Assembly: GCA_050250815.1 (NCBI GenBank)
Contig: JBFWNY010000012.1
Location: 32,239-96,238, forward strand
Source of the DNA: JAEUMD01 sp050250815
GTDB lineage: Bacteria; Pseudomonadota; Alphaproteobacteria; Rhizobiales; Hyphomicrobiaceae
Reading direction: 5' to 3'
Length of the DNA: 64,000 bases
The notes beneath the pieces are model-generated. The model searched no databases, was not told where the DNA came from, and was given only the letters and a program-made list of their open reading frames with translations. The translations under genes and the position numbers were made by a program. Below, one piece after another: positions 53,170 through 62,729 of the stretch. Each line of letters begins with the position of its first letter. The first letter of the stretch is position 1.

Positions 53170-54051
53170 TTGCCGACAGCCCGCCCCAAGCCCGGAACGC
53201 CGTTCCGTGCCGGCCTCGTGCAGATGTCGGCTTCGCGCGACCTCCGGTCCAACGTCGCCGTCGCGCTCGACCTGATCGCGCAAGCAGCCGACGCGGGGGC
53301 CCAATACATTCAGACCCCCGAGGTCACGACATTGATGGAGCTGGATCGAACGGCGCTATTTCGCGCCATCGAGCCGGAGGACAGCAGCGCGGCACTCGCG
53401 GCATTCCGCATGGCCGCGCGCGATCACAGTGTCTGGTTGCATATCGGTTCCATGGCCGTGCGGGTCTCGGCCGATCGGCTGGCCAACCGTTCCTACCTGA
53501 TTTCGCCCGAGGGCGAGATTGCCGCGCGCTACGACAAGATCCACATGTTCGACGTAGAGCTGCCCAACGGTGAAAGCTACCGCGAGAGCCTCAACTACGT
53601 CCCGGGAACCGCCGCGGTAGTGGCCGACCTGCCTTGGACCCGCCTCGGGCTGACGATCTGTTACGACCTGCGCTTCCCCTACCTGCACCGGGCTCTTGCG
53701 AAGGCTGGGGCCGCGATCATCGCTGGCCCGGCGGCCTTCACCCGGACCACCGGCGAGGCCCACTGGCACGCGCTATTGCGCGCCCGCGCCATCGAAACAC
53801 AGTGCTTTGTGCTGGCCGCCGCCCAGACGGGCCTGCACGAGATGGGGCGTGAAACCTACGGCCACAGCCTCGCGGTTTCGCCCTGGGGCGAGATCCTGGC
53901 CGACGGCGGCACCGCGGTCGGCGTGACGATGGTCGAGATCGATCCGGCACAGGCCTACGAAGTGCGCCAGCGCGTGCCCTCCCTCGTCCACGACCGCAGC
54001 TTCACGGTGATCGAAGCCGCCGCCGATGCCGGCGCGGGAGTCGAGCCATGA
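53170..54051 (+). CDS. Carbon-nitrogen hydrolase (Nit1/Nit2-type amidase)
   Basis: 293-aa nitrilase-superfamily enzyme with the complete triad E51, K123 and C164 (GLTICYDLRFP). The family members closest in outline hydrolyse deaminated glutathione or omega-amido dicarboxylates. The start is TTG with GAGGAG nine bases upstream. The stop overlaps the next ATG (ATGA). Its place after grxC supports a link to glutathione repair. Confidence 0.92.
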   Translation: MPTARPKPGTPFRAGLVQMSASRDLRSNVAVALDLIAQAADAGAQYIQTPEVTTLMELDRTALFRAIEPEDSSAALAAFRMAARDHSVWLHIGSMAVRVSADRLANRSYLISPEGEIAARYDKIHMFDVELPNGESYRESLNYVPGTAAVVADLPWTRLGLTICYDLRFPYLHRALAKAGAAIIAGPAAFTRTTGEAHWHALLRARAIETQCFVLAAAQTGLHEMGRETYGHSLAVSPWGEILADGGTAVGVTMVEIDPAQAYEVRQRVPSLVHDRSFTVIEAAADAGAGVEP

Positions 54052-54536
54052 TCCGCTATCGCCTGCAGTGCGGCGCCGGCCACGAGTTCGAATCCTGGTT
54101 CCGCTCCTCCGATGACTTCGACGGATTGAAGGTCGCCGGTCGCCTCACCTGCGCCGTCTGTGGCGGGGATGGCGTCGACAAGACGCTGATGGCGCCCCGC
54201 ATCGGCAGGGCCGGGCGCGACGTCGCCTATGAAACGAGCCGCGATGAGGCACCAGCCCCTGCACCGCAGCCGCCGGCCACCGCGGTCGCTTCGCCCTCGC
54301 CCGAGATTGCCGCGGCAGAGGCCGCCATGCGCGCCGCGGTACGCACCTTCGTCGAGCGCGTGCGCTCGGAGGCGGAGTACGTCGGACCCCGCTTTGCCCA
54401 GGAGGCGCGGAGCATCCATGCCGAGCAGGCGGAAGAACGGCCCATCTACGGTGAGGCTACTGCTGCGGAAGTTCGCGATCTTGCCGAGGATGGCATCGAC
54501 GTGCTGCCGTTGCCCTCGCTACCCAAGGACCACTGA
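54048..54536 (+). CDS. DUF1178 family protein
   Basis: 162-aa protein beginning MIRYRLQCGAGHEFESWF, with a second cysteine pair in LTCAVCGGD, so a rubredoxin-like CxxC site with one unusual spacing. The rest is Ala/Glu-rich helix. The family is restricted to alpha- and betaproteobacteria and regularly follows the amidase and grxC genes, but its function is unknown. Translationally coupled to the amidase. Confidence 0.88.
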   Translation: MIRYRLQCGAGHEFESWFRSSDDFDGLKVAGRLTCAVCGGDGVDKTLMAPRIGRAGRDVAYETSRDEAPAPAPQPPATAVASPSPEIAAAEAAMRAAVRTFVERVRSEAEYVGPRFAQEARSIHAEQAEERPIYGEATAAEVRDLAEDGIDVLPLPSLPKDH

Positions 54537-54581
54537 CGGCGCCGGCCGCGGCCAAGCAGAGAGCGTCCTTGTAGCGCCTAT

Positions 54582-55265
54582 TCAGACAACCTCGACTTCC
54601 AGACGCCCCACGCCTTCCACCTCTCCCACGAGCCGGTCGCCACGGGCGACGCGTCCGACACCCGCGGGTGTCCCGGTGAGGATCACGTCGCCCGCTGCGA
54701 GCGTAAACAGCCGTGAGAGATGCGCGATCTGCTCAGGCACGGACCAGATCATCTGCGACAGGTCGCCCGACTGCCGGCGCGCGCTGTTCTGGTCGAGCCA
54801 GATCGTGCCCGCGGCAGGGTGGCCGATCTTCGAAGCCGGCCGGATCGCCGTAACGGGCGCGGAATGCTCGAAGGCTTTGCCGACCTCCCAGGGCCGGCCG
54901 AGCTTCTTGGCCTCGCCTTGTAGATCGCGCCTCGTCATGTCGAGGGCAACTGCGTAGCCGTAGACACGCGCCAGGGCTTCGGACTCTGGAATGTTGTCGC
55001 CACCGCCCGACAGGCACACTGCCATCTCGATCTCGTACTGCACATCGCTCGACAGCGGCGGGATGGGAAAGCATCCGTCCGTGCGCAGGTTCTGCGGATT
55101 CTTCTGGAAGAAGAAGGGGGGCTCGCGCGTCGGGTCGTGTCCCATCTCGCGGGCATGGTCGGCATAATTGCGGCCGACGCAGTAGACCCGGTGCACGGGA
55201 AAGCGGAGCTGGCTGTCCTCGACCGGCAGCGAGACGATCTGCGGTGGAGCGATGACATAGCCCAT
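54582..55265 (-). CDS. Fumarylacetoacetate hydrolase family protein
   Basis: 227-aa member of the FAH family. RVYCVGRNYADHAREMGHD, the metal-binding YEIEMAV and ILTGTPAGVGRV are typical of acylpyruvate hydrolase/oxaloacetate decarboxylase enzymes. The exact substrate cannot be given. It is convergent with DUF1178 (45-base gap) and divergent from the PhoX gene. Confidence 0.9.
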   Translation of the reverse strand: MGYVIAPPQIVSLPVEDSQLRFPVHRVYCVGRNYADHAREMGHDPTREPPFFFQKNPQNLRTDGCFPIPPLSSDVQYEIEMAVCLSGGGDNIPESEALARVYGYAVALDMTRRDLQGEAKKLGRPWEVGKAFEHSAPVTAIRPASKIGHPAAGTIWLDQNSARRQSGDLSQMIWSVPEQIAHLSRLFTLAAGDVILTGTPAGVGRVARGDRLVGEVEGVGRLEVEVV

Positions 55266-55467
55266 CTGCTGGATACCCTTCTTGAACCGGCGCGACGCTA
55301 GCGCAGCACTGCCACGGCCGGACGGCCTCCGACAACTGCAATGTGAGCGTGCGCCCAGCCCCCGGCCTTCACGAGCCTGTCGCTATGGCTTGCTCCAATC
55401 GCCGGGATGGCGATAGTCGTCCCGCTGCGACGTGCGCCAGCGCCTCGCATCGCTGATGGAGCCTGGA

Positions 55468-57438
55468 ATGACGACAACCGTTCGAAGAGCCGAGGGTAAG
55501 TCCACCCAGCAGACCGACGCGCAGTCCGGCCACGAAGCCGGTCCGGCCGGGGGCATGATCTCACGACGCGAAGCGATGAGTGCGGGGCTGGCGGCCGTCA
55601 TCTCTTCTGCACTTCCCTGCGGACCCGGTAGACCGACGATCGCCCGCGCCGACGACGACCCTACCCCGTCGTTCAACTTCACCGAGTTGTCCATCGGATC
55701 GGACGGCACGCACCACGTCGCCGATGGCTACGACGCCGATGTCCTGATCCGCTGGGGCGACAAGGTGCTGGCAGGAGCGCCAGACTTCGATCCGCACAAC
55801 CAGACTGCCGCGGCGCAGGCGCTCCAATTCGGCTACAACAACGACTTCGTCGGCTATGTCCCGCTCGAGGGATCGAGTTCGCACGGACTGCTCGTCGTCA
55901 ACCACGAGTACACGAACCCCGAGCTGATGTTTCAGGGCGTTGCCAAGTGCGACGCGAACGGGCGGACGATCAAGCCGGAAAAGGCACGCGAGCAGGCACA
56001 ACTCTCGCACGTCGAAATCCAGAAGATGGCGCACGGTGGCACGGTCGTCGAAGTCCGCCGCACGGCGGGCAAGTGGGAGATCGTACCGAATTCCAAGTAC
56101 GCCCGCCGGATCACCGCTGAAACGGCGATGGAGTTTCGCGGTCCCGCGGCCGGGCACAAACTTCTGCGCACGAACTACGATCCATCGGGCCGCGCGGGGC
56201 GCGGCATGATCGCCAACTGCTCGGGCGGCCTCACCCCTTGGGGCACGTGGCTCACGGGCGAGGAGAACTTCCACCTTTATTTCCACAACAGCAAACCGGA
56301 AAGCGGCCCCGTGGCGGCACTGGGCGCGGCCTATGGCATCCCGTCCGACATCGCACACTGGTCGAAGTTCGACGACCGCTTCGACGTCGCCAAGGAGCCC
56401 AACGAGCCCAACCGCTGCGGCTGGCTCGTGGAGATCGATCCCCTGGATCCTGACTGGACGCCCATACGGCGAACCGCGCTTGGCCGATTCAAGAGGGAAG
56501 GCGCCGGCTGCATCGTCAATAGCGATGGACGGCTCGCCATCTACATGGGCGACGACGAGCGCTTCGAGTTCGTCTACCGCTTCGTGTCGGATCGCAAAGT
56601 CGACCTGGAGAATCGAAGCGCCAATCGCCACCTGCTCGACGGTGGAACGCTTTATGCTGCCCACTTCGAAGCAGGGGGACGCGGCGTGTGGCTGCCGCTC
56701 GTGCATGGCCTGGGCGCACTCGACGACGAGACCGGCTTCGACGACCAGGGCGAGGTTCTGGTCAAGACCAGGCAGGCCGCACATCTCATGGGCGCCACAC
56801 CGATGGACCGTCCCGAGGACATCGAGGCCGACCCCAAGACCGGCAAAGTCTTCGTCATGCTCACCTCCAACGACAAGCGCAAGAAGGTGGAGGTCGACGC
56901 GGCCAATCCGCGCGCCAAGAACGAGAGCGGACACATCATCGAGATCACACCCGACGGCGGAGACCATACCGCCCTCACATTCCGCTGGGAGATCGTCGTG
57001 CTGTGCGGCGACCCCAGCGACGAGAAAGCGGGCGCCACGTTCAACAAGCGCACGAGCCCGAATGGCTGGTTTGCCAACCCCGACAACTGCGTGGTCGACC
57101 CGATGGGGCGTCTGTGGATCGCCACCGACGGCAACACGCTGGAGACGACCGGGCGGGCGGACGGCATCTGGGCGCTGGAGACAGAGGGCAAGGCGCGCGG
57201 AACGGGCAAGCATTTCTTCCGCTGCCCCGTTGGTGCCGAAATGTGCGGGCCGGCCTTCACTCCCGACGGGGAGACGTTCTTTGTCGCCGTCCAGCACCCC
57301 GGTGAGCTTGGCTGCAAGGAGGGCATCTCCACGTTCGACGCCTCGGTGACGAACTGGCCCGAAACGGACGGAAAAGGTCCGCCCCGGCCGGCCGTCATCG
57401 CCATCACCAGGAAGGGCGGCGGTAAGATCGCGGTCTGA
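55468..57438 (+). CDS. PhoX family (DUF839) Tat-exported protein
   Basis: 656-aa protein with a twin-arginine signal: SRREAM at about residues 33-38 followed by a hydrophobic stretch ending near ALPCGPG. GGAG precedes ATG 55468; a GTG-like start at 55432 is less supported. The body is the DUF839/PhoX fold with LVVNHEYTNPE, NCSGGLTPWGTWLTGEEN and IATDGNTLETTGR, which in known members bind calcium and iron for phosphomonoester hydrolysis. I see no Pho box upstream, so phosphate control is uncertain. Alone, with bioB 142 bases downstream. Confidence 0.9.
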   Translation: MTTTVRRAEGKSTQQTDAQSGHEAGPAGGMISRREAMSAGLAAVISSALPCGPGRPTIARADDDPTPSFNFTELSIGSDGTHHVADGYDADVLIRWGDKVLAGAPDFDPHNQTAAAQALQFGYNNDFVGYVPLEGSSSHGLLVVNHEYTNPELMFQGVAKCDANGRTIKPEKAREQAQLSHVEIQKMAHGGTVVEVRRTAGKWEIVPNSKYARRITAETAMEFRGPAAGHKLLRTNYDPSGRAGRGMIANCSGGLTPWGTWLTGEENFHLYFHNSKPESGPVAALGAAYGIPSDIAHWSKFDDRFDVAKEPNEPNRCGWLVEIDPLDPDWTPIRRTALGRFKREGAGCIVNSDGRLAIYMGDDERFEFVYRFVSDRKVDLENRSANRHLLDGGTLYAAHFEAGGRGVWLPLVHGLGALDDETGFDDQGEVLVKTRQAAHLMGATPMDRPEDIEADPKTGKVFVMLTSNDKRKKVEVDAANPRAKNESGHIIEITPDGGDHTALTFRWEIVVLCGDPSDEKAGATFNKRTSPNGWFANPDNCVVDPMGRLWIATDGNTLETTGRADGIWALETEGKARGTGKHFFRCPVGAEMCGPAFTPDGETFFVAVQHPGELGCKEGISTFDASVTNWPETDGKGPPRPAVIAITRKGGGKIAV

Positions 57439-57580
57439 CACAACCCGCTGATTCCGGGCCGCGGACAATTCCGCTGTGGCCTCCGCCCAATATCGGCCTT
57501 GCCCATAGCCGAGGTAGGGTGCAAACAGGCGCGGGCCGCCCCGAACGGGTGCCGCGCCCGGATGCGAGGCACGCCAAGAC

Positions 57581-58660
57581 ATGCTCGACAAGCCCGACGC
57601 CCTGAAGATTGCCGACGAGGCGAGCCCACGGCACGACTGGACGCGCGTCGAGGCCGAAGAGATCTATTCGGCTCCCTTCAACGATCTCATTTACCGCGCC
57701 CAGACGGTTCATCGGCGCGCATTCGACCCCAACCGCATCCAGCGGAGCCGGCTGCTGTCGATCAAGACCGGCGGCTGCGCCGAGGACTGCGGCTATTGCA
57801 GCCAGTCGGCCCATCATGAGTCGGGGCTGAAGGCGTCCAAGCTGATGGAAGTCGAGCGCGTCATCGAAGCGGCGCGCGAGGCCAAGGCGGGAGGCGCCAC
57901 GCGCTACTGCATGGGCGCGGCATGGCGCGAGCCCAAGGCGCGCGACATGGACGCGGTCGTCGCCATGGTCGAGGGTGTCAAGGCGCTCGGCATGGAGACG
58001 TGCATGACGCTCGGCATGCTTACTGACGGCGACGTTGCGCGCCTGAAGCACGCCGGGCTCGACTACTACAACCACAACATCGACACCTCCGAGAGCTACT
58101 ACGGCAAGGTCATCACCACGCGCACGTTCGCCGAACGTCTCGATACGCTGGCCCGCGTGCGCGAAGCGGGCATGAAGGTGTGCGCGGGCGGCATCGTCGG
58201 CATGGGCGAGACGGCTGCCGACCGCATCGACATGCTGGTGACACTGGCCAACCTGGCCGAGCATCCCGAAAGCGTACCGATCAACATGCTGATCCCGATT
58301 CCGGGCACTCCGCTCGAACATGCGGCTCCGATCGATCCGTTCGAGTTCGTTCGCACGGTCGCTCTTGCACGCATCATGATGCCGCGCTCGATGGTGCGCC
58401 TGTCGGCCGGCCGCACGGAAATGAGCGACGAGCTGCAGGCGATGTGCTTCCTTGCCGGCGCCAACTCGATCTTCGTCGGCGAGACGCTGCTCACGGCTGG
58501 CAATCCCGGCGAGGACAAGGACGCGGCCCTGTTCCGCCGGCTCGGCCTCCAGGGCATGGAGCTCGACGATACCTGCGATGACCATCCCGGTCAGCAGGCC
58601 GATGATGGCGCCAGCGCCACCTCATGCCGCGCACGCGATGGGAATGCACGACACGCATAG
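57581..58660 (+). CDS. bioB: Biotin synthase
   Basis: 359-aa radical-SAM enzyme inserting sulfur into dethiobiotin. The cluster motif is C66-A-E-D-C70-G-Y-C73, and the second cluster ligands lie in the YCMGAAW and ETCMTLGM segments. ATG at 57581 is in a good position. It is the first gene of bioBFDAZ; its last 23 bases overlap the bioF start. No BioR-type TTATMTATAA operator is seen in the 142 bases upstream. Confidence 0.97.
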   Translation: MLDKPDALKIADEASPRHDWTRVEAEEIYSAPFNDLIYRAQTVHRRAFDPNRIQRSRLLSIKTGGCAEDCGYCSQSAHHESGLKASKLMEVERVIEAAREAKAGGATRYCMGAAWREPKARDMDAVVAMVEGVKALGMETCMTLGMLTDGDVARLKHAGLDYYNHNIDTSESYYGKVITTRTFAERLDTLARVREAGMKVCAGGIVGMGETAADRIDMLVTLANLAEHPESVPINMLIPIPGTPLEHAAPIDPFEFVRTVALARIMMPRSMVRLSAGRTEMSDELQAMCFLAGANSIFVGETLLTAGNPGEDKDAALFRRLGLQGMELDDTCDDHPGQQADDGASATSCRARDGNARHA

Positions 58661-59777
58661 GCGATCTCTCGAGGCGCTCAAGCGGCGTGGCCGCCTGCGA
58701 GCGCTCGCGCCGCGGCACGGGCTCGATTTCTCGTCCAACGACTATCTCGGGCTCGCCCAGTCGGACACGTTGCGTCGGGCGGCGGCGGCGGCACTTGCCC
58801 GTGGCGTACCGTTGGGTGCGGGCGGCTCGCGTCTGCTGCGCGGCAACCATCCCGAGCACGAAGCGTTGGAAGAGAAAGCCTGCCGCTGGCTGGGCGCGCG
58901 CGCCGCGCTGTTTGTCGGCGGCGGGTTCCCGGCGAACAGCGCGATCTTCGCGACTCTGCCCGAGCGAGGCGACCTCGTCGTCCACGACGCGCTCATCCAC
59001 GCGAGCGTCCGCGATGGCATGCGCGCCTCGCGCGCCGACCATGTGGCCTTCGCTCACAACGATGCCGACGCAGCTCAGGATGCCATCCAGGCTTGGCGGA
59101 CCGCCGGCGGATGCGGACGCCCCTGGATTGCGGTCGAAAGCCTTTACAGCATGGACGGCGACACCGCGCCCCTCGCGGACCTGCTGGCCGTAGCGACGCG
59201 CCATGACGGCATTCTGGTGATCGACGAAGCACATTCGACTGGCGTGCTGGGCGACGATGGGCGCGGCCTCGCAGCGACCTTCGAAGGCCGCGCGGACGTC
59301 GTAGTACTGCACACGTGTGGCAAGGCACTCGGCGTCATGGGTGCCATCGTCACGCTCGACCCGAGCTTGCGCGACTACATGGTGAACCGCGCACGCTCCT
59401 TCATATACGCGACAGCGCCTTCGCCGCTCGTCGCCGCGACCGTCGCCGCCGCCATAGACGTCGTGACACAAGAGCCGGATTTGCGGCAGCGGCACGCCGC
59501 TCTCGTCTCACACTTCGCCGCCCGTCTTCGCCAGCGCACCGGCCTTGCGGCGACTGGCACACACATCCAACCGATCGTGATCGGCCGCGACGAGCGCGCA
59601 ACGGAACTTGCCCGCCGCATGCAGGACGCGGGCTTCGACATCCGCGCCGTGCGCCCTCCCACCGTGCCCGAGGGCACCGCGCGTCTGCGCATCTCGCTCA
59701 CGCTCAACGTGACGGAACCTGATGTCGACCGCATGCTCGACGTGCTGGCGCGCGCGCTCGATGGAGACTCTGCATGA
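58638..59777 (+). CDS. bioF: 8-amino-7-oxononanoate synthase
   Basis: 379-aa PLP enzyme condensing pimeloyl-ACP with alanine. LDFSSNDYLGLAQSD opens the domain, and the PLP lysine is in HTCGKALGVMGA. Start MGMHDTHRRS is chosen; several nearby in-frame ATGs (58602, 58605, 58644) are possible. The stop overlaps bioD (ATGA). Confidence 0.93.
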   Translation: MGMHDTHRRSLEALKRRGRLRALAPRHGLDFSSNDYLGLAQSDTLRRAAAAALARGVPLGAGGSRLLRGNHPEHEALEEKACRWLGARAALFVGGGFPANSAIFATLPERGDLVVHDALIHASVRDGMRASRADHVAFAHNDADAAQDAIQAWRTAGGCGRPWIAVESLYSMDGDTAPLADLLAVATRHDGILVIDEAHSTGVLGDDGRGLAATFEGRADVVVLHTCGKALGVMGAIVTLDPSLRDYMVNRARSFIYATAPSPLVAATVAAAIDVVTQEPDLRQRHAALVSHFAARLRQRTGLAATGTHIQPIVIGRDERATELARRMQDAGFDIRAVRPPTVPEGTARLRISLTLNVTEPDVDRMLDVLARALDGDSA

Positions 59778-60433
59778 CGCGCGCCATCGTCGTAACCGGA
59801 ACCGATACGGGCATCGGCAAGACCGTGGCCGCCGCCGCACTCGTCGGCCTGCTCGATGCCGACTACTGGAAACCCGTCCAAGCGGGCCTCAGCGGCGAGA
59901 CGGACAGGCAGACCGTGATGCGACTTACGGGCGTCGGTCCCGAGAGAGCGCACAGTGAGGCCTATCGCCTCGAGATGCCGGCCTCGCCGCATATTGCCGC
60001 CGCCGCCCAAGGCATCACCATCGATCCCGCTCGACTGGCCGCACCCTTAACGCAGCGCCCTCTCGTGATCGAAGGCGCGGGCGGTCTGATGGTGCCGCTC
60101 TCGCCCGACCTGCTGCAGATCGACACCTTTAGCAGCTGGGGCTTCCCGCTAGTGCTGTGCGCGTCCACGAAGCTGGGCACCATCAATCACACGCTACTGA
60201 GCGTTGAGGCACTTCACCGGCGCAGCATGACGCTCGCCGGCATCCTATTTATTGGCGAGCCCGCGCCCGAACCCGAGGCGACGGTCGGGCGCATCTCCGG
60301 CGCCCCGCGCCTGGGCCGTCTCCCCATTCTGCCGGACCTCGACGCTTCGACGCTGAAGGAGACGGCACGCCACGCTATCGACATCGGGCCCATCGTGCGC
60401 GCCCTGCGCGGAACAAGCGGAGCTGCGGCATGA
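59774..60433 (+). CDS. bioD: Dethiobiotin synthetase
   Basis: 219-aa ATPase that closes the ureido ring from DAPA and CO2. The P-loop is TGTDTGIGKT (8-17), with the DAPA-binding KPVQAG and the EGAGGLMVPL motifs. ATGA overlaps with both bioF (upstream) and bioA (downstream). Confidence 0.96.
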   Translation: MTRAIVVTGTDTGIGKTVAAAALVGLLDADYWKPVQAGLSGETDRQTVMRLTGVGPERAHSEAYRLEMPASPHIAAAAQGITIDPARLAAPLTQRPLVIEGAGGLMVPLSPDLLQIDTFSSWGFPLVLCASTKLGTINHTLLSVEALHRRSMTLAGILFIGEPAPEPEATVGRISGAPRLGRLPILPDLDASTLKETARHAIDIGPIVRALRGTSGAAA

Positions 60434-61698
60434 CGGAACGCAACCGCTCTCCCGTCTGGCATCCCTTCACGCAGCACGCGCTTGTGCCGCCACCGACCAA
60501 GATCACGCGGGCGGAAGGCGCGATCCTCGAGACCGCCAACGGGCACCAAATCATCGATGCGATCTCATCGTGGTGGGTGGTCACACACGGCCATCGCCAT
60601 CCCCGCATCGTCGAGGCGATCCAGGACGCCGCCGACACGCTCGATCAGGTCATCTTCGCTGGCTACACGCACGAACCCGCCGAACAGCTCGCACAACGCC
60701 TGGTCGATCTCGCTCCCGAAGGACTGGCGCATGTCTTCTATTCCGACAGCGGTTCGACATCGGTAGAGGTCGCCATCAAGATGGCGCTCGGCTATTGGGC
60801 CGGTCGGGGCGGCCCGCGCCACAAGGTTCTCGCCCTGGAGCACGCCTACCATGGTGATACGGTCGGCGCGATGTCGGTTGGCGCACGCGGGCTGTTCACC
60901 GACGGCTACGCTCCGCTGCTGTTCGAGGTGATCCGCATTCCGTTTCCTGCGCTGGGACGCGAGCAGGACACCTACGACGCCATCGAGATCGCGTGCGAGA
61001 CGGGCGATGTCGCAGCATTGATCGTCGAACCGCTGGTGCTGGGAGCAGGCGGCATGCTGCCCTATCCGCCCGCCGTGCTCGCCGAGATGGCGCGCATCGT
61101 CCAGGGCCGGCACGGCACGCTGCTGATCGCCGACGAGGTGATGACCGGCTGGGGGCGCACTGGCTCGCTGTTCGCTTGCGAGCAGGCTGATGTGCGACCC
61201 GACATCCTGTGCGCGGCCAAGGGACTGACTGGCGGCACGCTGCCATTGGCCGTGACGCTCGCCACCGAGGCTGTTTTCGACGCGCATCTGTCCCCCGATC
61301 GCCGTCGCACGCTGTTTCACTCCAGCTCCTACACGGCCAACCCCATTGCCTGCGCGGCAGCGCTTGCCAATTGCGATGTCTGGGAGGACGAACCGGTACT
61401 CGACCGGATTGCCGCACTCGCCACGCTCCAGGATCAGCGCATCGCCGGTTTCCGCGGGGATGCCGATTTCGCCAACGTACGCCGCGTCGGCACCATCGCG
61501 GCCCTCGATCTCGTCGTGCCGGACAAGGGTTACCTCGCCGAGGTGGGGCTCAAGCTGCTAGCCTTCTTTGCCGGGCGCGACATGCTCTTGCGGCCACTGG
61601 GCAATACCATTTACGTCATGCCACCCTATTGCATCTCGGCGGCCGAGCTGGACAAGGTCTATGCCGTGATCCACGACGCCGTCGACGCGTGTGTCTGA
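60430..61698 (+). CDS. bioA: Adenosylmethionine-8-amino-7-oxononanoate aminotransferase
   Basis: 422-aa class III aminotransferase making DAPA from KAPA with SAM as amino donor. The PLP lysine is K264 in CAAKGLTGGTLPL, and the PLP aspartate lies in IADEVMTGWGR (D235). The WHPFTQHA and SSWWVVTHGH motifs fit BioA and not BioK. bioZ begins five bases after its stop. Confidence 0.96.
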   Translation: MTERNRSPVWHPFTQHALVPPPTKITRAEGAILETANGHQIIDAISSWWVVTHGHRHPRIVEAIQDAADTLDQVIFAGYTHEPAEQLAQRLVDLAPEGLAHVFYSDSGSTSVEVAIKMALGYWAGRGGPRHKVLALEHAYHGDTVGAMSVGARGLFTDGYAPLLFEVIRIPFPALGREQDTYDAIEIACETGDVAALIVEPLVLGAGGMLPYPPAVLAEMARIVQGRHGTLLIADEVMTGWGRTGSLFACEQADVRPDILCAAKGLTGGTLPLAVTLATEAVFDAHLSPDRRRTLFHSSSYTANPIACAAALANCDVWEDEPVLDRIAALATLQDQRIAGFRGDADFANVRRVGTIAALDLVVPDKGYLAEVGLKLLAFFAGRDMLLRPLGNTIYVMPPYCISAAELDKVYAVIHDAVDACV

Positions 61699-61703
61699 CC
61701 GAA

Positions 61704-62711
61704 ATGACGAACACAGCCCCGCCGAACAGACCCACCATGGCCGAAATCATCGGGCTCGGACACTGCGCGCCGCACCGTGTCGTGCCCAATGACGAGATCG
61801 AACGCAACCTCGGCCTGGAGCCCGGCTGGATCGAGCGTCGCACGGGTATCCGCGAGCGCAGGTTTGCCACGGCGGACGAAGCGGTTACCGACCTCGCCGC
61901 GGCGGCGGGAGACATGGCGCTCCGCGAAAGCGGCTGTCCCCGCGGGTCGATCGCGCTCACCATCCTGGCAACCTCGACGCCAGATCATCTGCTGCCGCCG
62001 TCGGCACCGCTACTCGCGCATCGCTTGGGGCTTGGCCGCTCCGGCGCCATCGACATGGCAGGGGCCTGCGCGGGCTTCCTCTACGCGCTCACTTTTGCCG
62101 ATGCGTTCGTCCGCGTGCATCGCCGTCCCGTGCTGGTGGTAGCCGCCAACATACTCTCGCGTCGTATCGACCCGGCCGAGCGCGCCAGCGCGGTGCTGTT
62201 CGCCGACGCGGCTGGCGCCGTCGTACTCGCTCCAACGTCGCGCATGGATGCAGGGCTGCTCGGTTGCGAGCTATCCGCGGACGGGAGCGGCTATGACCTC
62301 ATCAAGATCCCGGCCGGCGGCAGCCGCAAGCCATTCGCCGAGGCGGAAGGCCCTCGGGACGTGCTGATGAGCATCTCGGACGGCAAGGCGGTGTTCACCA
62401 AGGCCGTCGGCATGATGAGTTCGACCGCCCGCACGGCGCTCGCAGACTCCCGCACGTCCATCGAAGATGTCGCGCATTGGCTGCCGCATCAGGCCAACAC
62501 GCGCATCATCGAGGCAACGCGCACCAGACTTGGCATCGATCCGCGGCACACGCTTTCCTCGGTCGCGCTCTACGGCAACAGCTCGGCCGCCTCGATCCCC
62601 TTCACGCTGTCGCTGCTGGCGAGCGAGCGCAATTACCGGCGCGGCGACCGTGTGCTGTTTACTGCGGCCGGCGCCGGGCTTACCGGCGGCTCGATCGTCT
62701 GGGGCTGGTAA
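61704..62711 (+). CDS. bioZ: BioZ, FabH-like 3-oxopimeloyl-ACP synthase
   Basis: 335-aa ketoacyl-ACP synthase III with the triad C122, H262, N292 (GACAGFLYAL, LPHQANTRI, LYGNSSAAS). BioZ of related alphaproteobacteria condenses glutaryl-CoA with malonyl-ACP, entering fatty acid synthesis to give pimeloyl-ACP without BioC/BioH. Placement as last gene of bioBFDAZ strongly supports BioZ over a general FabH. A second in-frame ATG at 61737 (MAEIIGLG) is the alternative start. Confidence 0.9.
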   Translation: MTNTAPPNRPTMAEIIGLGHCAPHRVVPNDEIERNLGLEPGWIERRTGIRERRFATADEAVTDLAAAAGDMALRESGCPRGSIALTILATSTPDHLLPPSAPLLAHRLGLGRSGAIDMAGACAGFLYALTFADAFVRVHRRPVLVVAANILSRRIDPAERASAVLFADAAGAVVLAPTSRMDAGLLGCELSADGSGYDLIKIPAGGSRKPFAEAEGPRDVLMSISDGKAVFTKAVGMMSSTARTALADSRTSIEDVAHWLPHQANTRIIEATRTRLGIDPRHTLSSVALYGNSSAASIPFTLSLLASERNYRRGDRVLFTAAGAGLTGGSIVWGW

Positions 62712-62729
62712 CCGCGCGGCGGCACATGC

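Noticed and set aside
55266..55467. Possible Pho box before the PhoX gene (CTGTCGCTATGGCTTGCT)
   Set aside because: Only the first half resembles CTGTCAT; the second half does not match, so no phosphate control is claimed.
55561..57591. 676-aa open frame opposite the PhoX gene
   Set aside because: Antisense to a strongly family-like gene; composition matches a third-position GC shadow.
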